A stretch of DNA of 12,090 nucleotides, from contig JBLHKE010000163.1 in NCBI GenBank assembly GCA_047619485.1, positions 1 through 12,090 of the forward strand, read 5' to 3'. Both the position numbers and the translations under genes were made by a program. Under the pieces are notes generated by a model that made no database searches, was not told the DNA's origin, and was given only the letters and a program-made list of their open reading frames with translations. This DNA is from JBLHKE01 sp047619485. GTDB taxonomy: Bacteria; Verrucomicrobiota; Verrucomicrobiia; Verrucomicrobiales; DEV007. This document shows, piece after piece, positions 7,278 to 12,090 of the stretch; the first letter of the stretch is position 1; each line of letters begins with the position of its first letter.

Positions 7278-9389
7278 TTATTCTGGTTTAAGGCTCATTC
7301 CTTGCAGCGCCCGCTTCGCGCCTAGATAGTCGGGATCCAAGCTCAAGGCCGTCCTCAAGGCTTCCGATGCGGCCTTCGTGTCACCCATGGAGAATAGAGA
7401 CAGCCCGAGCTTGGTGTAGGACTGGGCGGTCTTGTGCCCGAGGGCGATGGCTTGGCGAAAGGACTCCACTGCCTCGGCGTGAAGTTCCTGACGGGCTTCC
7501 AACGTGCCGAGGCCAAAGTGGGCATAGGCGATGCGCGGGCTCAGCTGCTGCACGAGCCGGAATTGTTGTTCGGCTTTAGTCCATTGCTGCGTCTGCATGT
7601 AGACAGACGCCAGATTGAGGTGAGCCACCGGCCTTTCTGGATTGAGTTTGACCGCCTTCGACAGGTGCTGGATCGCTTCTTGGTAGCGTTTCATGGATGC
7701 CAAGAGCGATCCTATATTCATGTGAGCCTCGGCGTATTCAGGGTTCCGTGTGATCACTCTCTCTAGGCGTTCGAGTGCGCTGTCCTTGTCACCTCGGGAT
7801 TGGTCAATCATTGCCAAGTTGATTAGCGCAGTTGCGTGATTGGGATCAATAGCGAGCGCCTTCTCGAATAAGACTTCGGCCTCGCCGATACGCTTCTGCA
7901 TGAGGTAGATCGCGCCGAGGCCGGTGAGAGCTTGCCCAAATTCCGGTTCCAGCTGCAGGGCGGCGAGGTAGTGTTTGATAGCTTTCTCAGCTGATCCTTG
8001 GCGTGCCGCGGTCTTCGCTTGGTTGTAGTGATCCTGAGCGCTAGGAGCCCCATCCTGGGGTTTGATCAGCTCAAATAGGCGCTGCGCCTCATCGGGGAAG
8101 CCGTTTTTCACAAACTGCGTTGCGTAGTCGCCAAGATACGCTGCACGGTCGATCAGGCGCGGGTTTGCGAACCAGCGCCCGGGCCGTGGAGTCGCTCGTT
8201 TGAGCTGCGCTGCCGGTGTTGCACCGAGCAAGGCCAAATCGGCGGCTAGCTGATCCCAGGCGATCGCTTGCTGGTAGATCGCCGCGATATTTCCCTCAGC
8301 ATCGACCAGGAAGCTCGATGGGATCGTGAGCGCAACGCGCTGGGAGGACAGGAACTCGATCAGGACTCCGATCTTTTTCAGGTTCTCCTCTCGCGCGATC
8401 CCATGGGGCAAATCGTAACCGACGCGGGACAGGACATCCTTGACGTTAGCTTCGGCAGCGGCGCTGCCATTGATCCCGAGGCCATCGACATTGAGCGCGA
8501 GTACGTTTACCTTTTGGGAACGCAGCGTCTCGGAATGCTGGCCGAGAACACCAAGTTCTTGGATGCACGGCGCACACCAAGTCGCCCACAGATTGATGAG
8601 AACCGGATTTCCCAAAAATTCCGAAGTCGAGCGCATCGCACCAACCGCGTCGGTATAGCCCAGCTCCGGAAATGGTACCTGATTGGCGACCCAGAGCCCG
8701 CGATTCCCAGGATCGCCCGCAGATTTTGGAATAGTGTTAGGGATACTTAGTCTGGCCGTTGATACGAGTTCGAGCTTCCCTTGGCCCTGCGTGATTGTGT
8801 AGCGCGCACCGGCTTTGAGGTCGGAGAGAGACTCGGTTTTGCCACCCGGCCACGCTACGCTCAGATTGAGATCTTCCTTCGACGACCCGATACCAAAATG
8901 AACCCACCCACTGGATTGGGCCAGGAATCCATCACCGGCGTGGATTGTCCTAATTTGTTTCAGCTGGGGTTCAGACGTTCGCCACAGGGTGAGCCGTGCC
9001 CCGATGGCATCGCGGTTAGTCGTCTTGCCATTGCCGATCAGTTGGATCGCCACGGAGGATTTCGCAGACGGATGGTTGTTTCTCAGGAGGCGGACCTGTG
9101 GAGCTGTGCGGTTCGTGATCCACACGTCTAGATCACCATCCCGATCCCAATCCACCATCGCCACGGCCCGGGCATCGTCTTCGAAATCTGCCCCGACGAG
9201 CGCCCCGACTTCCGCGAATCCCTGGCCGGCTTGGTTTAAGAAGAGCGCATTCCGTTCGTAGCCGCTGAATGATTTCCCTTGGGAGACCCGGTCATTCAGT
9301 TCACGAAAATTGCGCGAATATCCGGGCGTCGCAGTGGGCTTTAGCCCATCCTCCGGTATCTGCGGCGCCACGCGCCGCCAGAAAAACAT
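7278..9389 (-). CDS. FG-GAP blade + ASPIC/UnbV + TlpA-like thioredoxin + seven TPRs (downstream half of an interrupted gene)
   Basis: This is a 703-residue ORF whose ATG abuts, in the same frame, the TGA of the upstream lipoprotein ORF. Residues 1-45 (MFFWRRVAPQ, then YSRNFRELNDRV) are a conserved interior segment of CRTAC1-type proteins, not a natural N-terminus, and no signal peptide is present. Residues 48-105 hold an FG-GAP blade with the calcium-loop motif DWDRDGDLD. Residues 120-200 are ASPIC/UnbV (NRDAIGARLTL, AGDGFLAQSS, VAWPGGKTESL). Residues 237-388 are a TlpA-like thioredoxin domain with WCAPC (Cys272 and Cys275) and cis-Pro357 in TIPSSF, so the redox centre looks complete. Residues 453-690 are seven 34-residue TPR units without gaps. 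Together with the upstream ORF it would make an envelope-anchored propeller, redox and TPR scaffold; translated alone it would stay in the cytoplasm. The redox partner and pathway are unknown. Confidence 0.85.
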   Translation of the reverse strand: MFFWRRVAPQIPEDGLKPTATPGYSRNFRELNDRVSQGKSFSGYERNALFLNQAGQGFAEVGALVGADFEDDARAVAMVDWDRDGDLDVWITNRTAPQVRLLRNNHPSAKSSVAIQLIGNGKTTNRDAIGARLTLWRTSEPQLKQIRTIHAGDGFLAQSSGWVHFGIGSSKEDLNLSVAWPGGKTESLSDLKAGARYTITQGQGKLELVSTARLSIPNTIPKSAGDPGNRGLWVANQVPFPELGYTDAVGAMRSTSEFLGNPVLINLWATWCAPCIQELGVLGQHSETLRSQKVNVLALNVDGLGINGSAAAEANVKDVLSRVGYDLPHGIAREENLKKIGVLIEFLSSQRVALTIPSSFLVDAEGNIAAIYQQAIAWDQLAADLALLGATPAAQLKRATPRPGRWFANPRLIDRAAYLGDYATQFVKNGFPDEAQRLFELIKPQDGAPSAQDHYNQAKTAARQGSAEKAIKHYLAALQLEPEFGQALTGLGAIYLMQKRIGEAEVLFEKALAIDPNHATALINLAMIDQSRGDKDSALERLERVITRNPEYAEAHMNIGSLLASMKRYQEAIQHLSKAVKLNPERPVAHLNLASVYMQTQQWTKAEQQFRLVQQLSPRIAYAHFGLGTLEARQELHAEAVESFRQAIALGHKTAQSYTKLGLSLFSMGDTKAASEALRTALSLDPDYLGAKRALQGMSLKPE
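9359..9382 (-). promoter_or_regulatory. GC-rich stem-loop just downstream of the in-frame TGA (possible recoding or reinitiation element)
   Basis: On the transcribed strand the arms GCGGCGC (9378-9372) and GCGCCGC (9368-9362) pair perfectly as seven G-C pairs around a GUG loop. Beyond a bulged G (9379), UCU (9382-9380) pairs with AGA (9361-9359). The base of the extended stem is 7 bases after the TGA and the apical loop 18 bases after it. This resembles the bacterial SECIS layout as I know it (UGA-to-loop distance roughly 16-37 bases, short loop with an early G). It is also ordinary coding sequence for WRRVAPQ in a GC-rich gene, so chance is a serious alternative. Confidence 0.35.
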
Positions 9390-11270
9390 TCACAAGTCCC
9401 CCCTGTCTGGTTGGGAAATGTAACCGTTTGCGACGTAGAGATCCTCCCAGCCATCATTGTTTAAATCGGCGAACTTGGATCCCCAAGCCCAACCGGCGAA
9501 TCCCTCGACTATGGGATCGGTAACGTCGGAGAAGATCCCCTCGCCGGAGTTTCGCATCAAGGAGTTCCCACGCACCATCTTCAAGTACTTGAGCCGTGTC
9601 TCTTCGGGCATGGAAGGATTGAAGTCATCCTGGGCGACGATCTGGTTCCCGGCACTCGAGAACATGCTCGATACATAGAGATCCATCTCGCCATCCCGAT
9701 CGTAGTCCGCCCAGGTTGCAGACATGCCAAAACCCCAGTCTTGGGTGCCGCTCTCAATAGAGACATCGACGAAGTTTTCGCCGTCGTTGCGGAACAGCTG
9801 ATTCGGACCAAAATCGTTGGCGACATACAGATCGAGGTCGCCATCGTTGTCAAAGTCCTCCCAGCTCGCCGCAAACGAGAAGTGATGATTCTTTTCGCCT
9901 AGCCCGCGTGCAACGGTGGCGTCGGAGAAGCGGAAGTCGCCCTGGTTCTCCAAGAGCACGTTGGCGCCGCCATTGCGGGCATCGTGGAACGGGTGCGGAG
10001 TTGGAAAATCCCCCATGTCAGAGCCTTTCCCAGAATAGCGCAACACCAGAAGATCGAGGTCACCGTCGAGGTCGTAGTCGGCTGCAGTGGGCGAATAGCC
10101 ACGCCCAACCTCGGGATGGCTCGCCCGCAATGTGAAGTTGCCTGCGCCGTCGTTCGCCATCACTAGGAGAGCGGTTTGGGTGGCCACCACGAGGTCGGCG
10201 TCACCATCGTTGTCAAGATCGACCAGCAGCGCGCCCGTCGAATTGTCCAACCAATCGACTCCCGCAGCGGCAGAGACATCGACCATCGCCCCATCTGCCC
10301 GCTGCCGAAAGAGGAGATTGGGCAAGCCGCCTGCCTGGCACAGATAGAGGTCTTCGATTCCATCTCCATCGATGTCTCTGATCGCCAGCCCGTGGTAGCC
10401 CAAGAAATCGGGGTTCAGCGAGTGGTCGATGTGGCGTCTCCAGGTGTTCATGCCGAACTGAAGTTGCGCGCCCCATGAAGGATTCCCGCCAAGGACCTTA
10501 CTCGCGATGCTTTCGAAGATCGCGGCTGGCGCGGAAGCGAGTTCACCCTGGACGAGCTTCGATAGACGAAATCCAATAAGCAACGGCGCACCGTCTTTTC
10601 CACCCGGTGTCACCCAGGTCGCTTCCACCACCGCATGCGACCGGATCTTGGTTCCATCGCGTGTACCTTGGGCGGTAAGGCGCTGCTTTGTTTTGAGATA
10701 GTCGCCCTCGCGATCGATGCCAAATAGTTTGAACCGGACGACAGTGTCTGAAGCATCTGGGGCGAGAAAGAGTAACTCACGAATCCGACGGATGAATTCG
10801 GCCGAACCGACTTCGATCGACACCCCACCTACCGGTTCTTTAGGCTGATTGAACTCGACGATTTTCAGCGACTGGTCACGAAACGTCTGCTTGGATTGAA
10901 ACCGTTGGAGATCGTTGATCCTGATCTTCTCGGCAATCACTGCCGATGTGCCATCATCGATGATAATGGGTTTGGCGAACGCGCTGGCGACTTTGGTCAA
11001 CTGGGAATTGATCGACGGGCTCCACAGTCCTGCCATCTCGGTCTTACTTCCGGCTGCGATGTTTGGCGATGCGTTGTTTTTATCTTGTCCAAGCGGCTCC
11101 GACTCGGTTGCTGATGTCGGATCCTTAGGAGAACATCCGACCAACACCAGCAGGACGCAGCCGAAAAATGTGCTGATGGCGGTTTTGACAAACGCTCCCG
11201 TTTTTTGCTCAGACCTCTTGGTCGCCGGCCGGGGCGGCACCAAGTGTAGGAATGGCGGGATTCGATTCAT
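9390..11270 (-). CDS. Lipoprotein with six FG-GAP/VCBS repeats, CRTAC1-type (upstream half of an interrupted gene)
   Basis: This ORF has 626 codons from ATG 11270. After a basic stretch, a hydrophobic segment (TAISTFFGCVLLVLVGC) ends in the lipobox LVGC with Cys46, so the product should be lipid-anchored. The start is uncertain: a GTG at 11342 extends the frame upstream, and a GTG at 11240 would give a shorter, more usual n-region; none has a clear Shine-Dalgarno sequence. Residues 60-270 are a domain I do not recognise, with an NTF2-like feel near VVRFKLFGIDREGDY. From about residue 280 come six FG-GAP repeats with calcium-loop motifs DIDGDGIED, DLDNDGDAD, DYDLDGDLD, DFDNDGDLD, DYDRDGEMD and DLNNDGWED. 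The ORF stops at TGA (9392-9390) after YVANGYISQPDRGDL, where CRTAC1-type proteins normally continue into a conserved FFWR segment. That segment is found right after the TGA in the same frame. The role is unknown; such proteins are usually envelope or secreted scaffolds. Confidence 0.85.
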   Translation of the reverse strand: MNRIPPFLHLVPPRPATKRSEQKTGAFVKTAISTFFGCVLLVLVGCSPKDPTSATESEPLGQDKNNASPNIAAGSKTEMAGLWSPSINSQLTKVASAFAKPIIIDDGTSAVIAEKIRINDLQRFQSKQTFRDQSLKIVEFNQPKEPVGGVSIEVGSAEFIRRIRELLFLAPDASDTVVRFKLFGIDREGDYLKTKQRLTAQGTRDGTKIRSHAVVEATWVTPGGKDGAPLLIGFRLSKLVQGELASAPAAIFESIASKVLGGNPSWGAQLQFGMNTWRRHIDHSLNPDFLGYHGLAIRDIDGDGIEDLYLCQAGGLPNLLFRQRADGAMVDVSAAAGVDWLDNSTGALLVDLDNDGDADLVVATQTALLVMANDGAGNFTLRASHPEVGRGYSPTAADYDLDGDLDLLVLRYSGKGSDMGDFPTPHPFHDARNGGANVLLENQGDFRFSDATVARGLGEKNHHFSFAASWEDFDNDGDLDLYVANDFGPNQLFRNDGENFVDVSIESGTQDWGFGMSATWADYDRDGEMDLYVSSMFSSAGNQIVAQDDFNPSMPEETRLKYLKMVRGNSLMRNSGEGIFSDVTDPIVEGFAGWAWGSKFADLNNDGWEDLYVANGYISQPDRGDL

Positions 11271-11646
11271 CGCCGCGAGTCTGGCTCTAGCGCAGGAGTC
11301 AGTCAAGCATGCGGCCCTGTGGCGCTTCGACGCACGTCCCACACAAAATTCCCGATCCGATTCTACTTCACCCGCACCAATCGCCTACCGTTGCGTAAGG
11401 TGCCACGGTTATCTGAAATCTCCATTTCGATCAGGTGCGAGCCAGACTTCATGACCGCCGACAGTGCCGCTTTCCACAAATGTGCAGACGGGTGCTTCGC
11501 GGGCGATCATCAACGCAGCGCAGGGTGGGCAGGTTTTCTTTTCTGGGCACTTCACGGGCACCAAATTCTAACGCTTTATCGCTCTGTGGTCGGTTAGTCT
11601 GTTGCATTGCGCTTGATCCCAGAAAGTCCGCTAGTTAGTCTCGGGA
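11271..11646. other. Intergenic region between divergent genes
   Basis: About 376 bases separate the lipoprotein ATG (minus) from the small membrane protein ATG (plus). ORFs here show no family character. For the minus gene, TTGACT (11306-11301) and CAGACT (11283-11278) are 17 bases apart, a weak promoter candidate that would start transcription almost at the ATG at 11270. An 8-base direct repeat GTTAGTCT occurs at 11593-11600 and 11634-11641, just upstream of the plus gene; it may be chance. I find no RNA gene or hairpin of note. Confidence 0.4.
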
Positions 11647-12003
11647 ATGAGCTACTCTCAGCAACGATCGATCGAATCTTCGCCTCGTCGGGCAGCGACA
11701 GCATCTACGCGGTTCTTTTACTACGCGGTGATGCTCTTCGTGGTAGGTATACTTCTTCCAAATTTCTCGCTCAGTGCTGCTTCGACGATTGGTGGCTTGT
11801 TAATACTCCTAGGATGCGGGCTAACAATCGTCGGCCTCGGTTTCGCAATTACGGCGATCGCTATCGCCAAATCGGCACCGTCTCAGAGCGTGGTTCCGCG
11901 TGCGGTGGTCGGCCTGATTCTAAACGGGTTGATCGCGATCCCACTGATTAACCAGTTGCTCCAAGCGGTGAGCAGGGGGGCACTCGAATTTTTGGGATTC
12001 TAG
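11647..12003 (+). CDS. Small integral membrane protein of unknown function
   Basis: This is a 118-residue protein that I do not recognise. A polar, basic N-terminus (residues 1-23, with RR at 14-15) precedes about three hydrophobic segments: 24-42 (FFYYAVMLFVVGILLPNF), 45-75 (a long IGGLLILLGCGLTIVGLGFAITAIAIA stretch, possibly one long helix or two short ones) and 86-107 (VVGLILNGLIAIPLINQLL). By the positive-inside rule the N-terminus is probably cytoplasmic. The ATG at 11647 has only a weak purine-rich stretch before it (CGGGA at 11642-11646, too close to be a normal ribosome binding site). The gene is divergent from the FG-GAP gene, and nothing nearby suggests its role. The consistent hydrophobic pattern supports a real gene. 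Confidence 0.6.
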   Translation: MSYSQQRSIESSPRRAATASTRFFYYAVMLFVVGILLPNFSLSAASTIGGLLILLGCGLTIVGLGFAITAIAIAKSAPSQSVVPRAVVGLILNGLIAIPLINQLLQAVSRGALEFLGF

Positions 12004-12090
12004 TCTGCGGGTTCATCGAATTCCATGTTATGAGCAGAAAATTGAGCGCGATCGTCCCGGACTGGTGAGACGGGACCGTCAGCTCGGCAA
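12004..12090 (+). other. Right-edge sequence with an inverted repeat
   Basis: The last 87 bases hold no complete gene. An inverted repeat GTCCCG (12054-12059) / CGGGAC (12071-12076) with an 11-base loop could be a transcription terminator for the membrane protein, but no T-run follows. A 12-codon ORF starts at ATG 12030 (MSRKLSAIVPDW, stop TGA at 12066) and overlaps the first arm. Its beginning resembles the N-terminus of family 2 glycosyltransferases, but it stops at once. Confidence 0.25.

Noticed and set aside
8268..8750. ORF of 160 codons on the plus strand opposite the thioredoxin domain
   Set aside because: The minus strand encodes WCAPC and cis-Pro motifs in the right order, so the plus ORF is a shadow.
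9390..9402. Frameshift at the G6 run as cause of the split FG-GAP gene
   Set aside because: Both halves are in the same frame with family similarity up to each side of the TGA, so no net indel is needed; a substitution or a genuine TGA fits better.
11319..11597. ORF of 92 codons (plus) in the divergent intergenic region
   Set aside because: No hydrophobic or family pattern, a poor start, and overlap with the lipoprotein's upstream region.
11613..11641. TTGATC and TAGTCT, 17 bases apart, as promoter of the small membrane protein
   Set aside because: The -10 element would sit 5 bases before the ATG, placing the transcript start inside the gene.

Overview
The window looks like part of a chromosome from a GC-rich Gram-negative bacterium of the Planctomycetota-Verrucomicrobiota-Chlamydiota group, most likely Verrucomicrobiota. 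This rests on protein style, not on a marker gene. Two secreted proteins end in the C-terminal beta-domain typical of that phylum (endings FYRVKL and YFRIREL). A decayed fragment carries the DP..A.EWA.SI / W....AALEAV helical-repeat pattern common there. The families present (glucose/sorbosone dehydrogenase fused to c-type haem sites, secreted sialidase, CBM9-like plus PA14-like surface protein, CRTAC1-type FG-GAP/ASPIC protein with TlpA and TPR domains) are a typical set for it. Nearly every gene product carries a signal peptide or lipobox, so this is an exported, carbohydrate-oriented gene neighbourhood. I see no tRNA, rRNA, CRISPR, IS element or phage gene.

Layout, plus strand, left part: a 5'-truncated PQQ-type sugar dehydrogenase/cytochrome fusion (2-2329); about 800 bp of decayed coding sequence with two gene remnants (2364-2854 and 2865-3095); and an intact secreted sialidase (3173-4300). 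It converges on a minus-strand block. Read in the direction of transcription, that block holds a lipoprotein with six FG-GAP repeats (11270-9390), a directly abutting in-frame ORF with the seventh repeat, ASPIC/UnbV, thioredoxin and TPR domains (9389-7278), and a secreted protein with a tandem-duplicated CBM9-like domain (7141-4505). A small plus-strand membrane protein (11647-12003) diverges at the right edge.

The main observation is at 9390-9392. The FG-GAP lipoprotein ORF and the ASPIC-TlpA-TPR ORF are in the same frame and separated only by one TGA codon, immediately followed by ATG. Six propeller blades lie before the TGA and the seventh after it, the downstream half has no export signal, and the family is normally one continuous chain at this point. 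A GC-rich stem-loop (7 G-C pairs, extendable to 10 with one bulged G) starts a few bases after the TGA, with geometry like a bacterial SECIS or readthrough element. It could be a nonsense mutation or sequencing substitution, a gene split with translational coupling, or recoding of UGA. All five other stop codons of intact genes in the window are TAG or TAA. I cannot decide between these from sequence alone.

Functionally, the sialidase and CBM9-like protein point to extracellular glycan capture and cleavage, the dehydrogenase/cytochrome fusion to periplasmic oxidation of sugars or related alcohols, and the FG-GAP/TlpA/TPR lipoprotein to an envelope scaffold of unknown role with a redox module.
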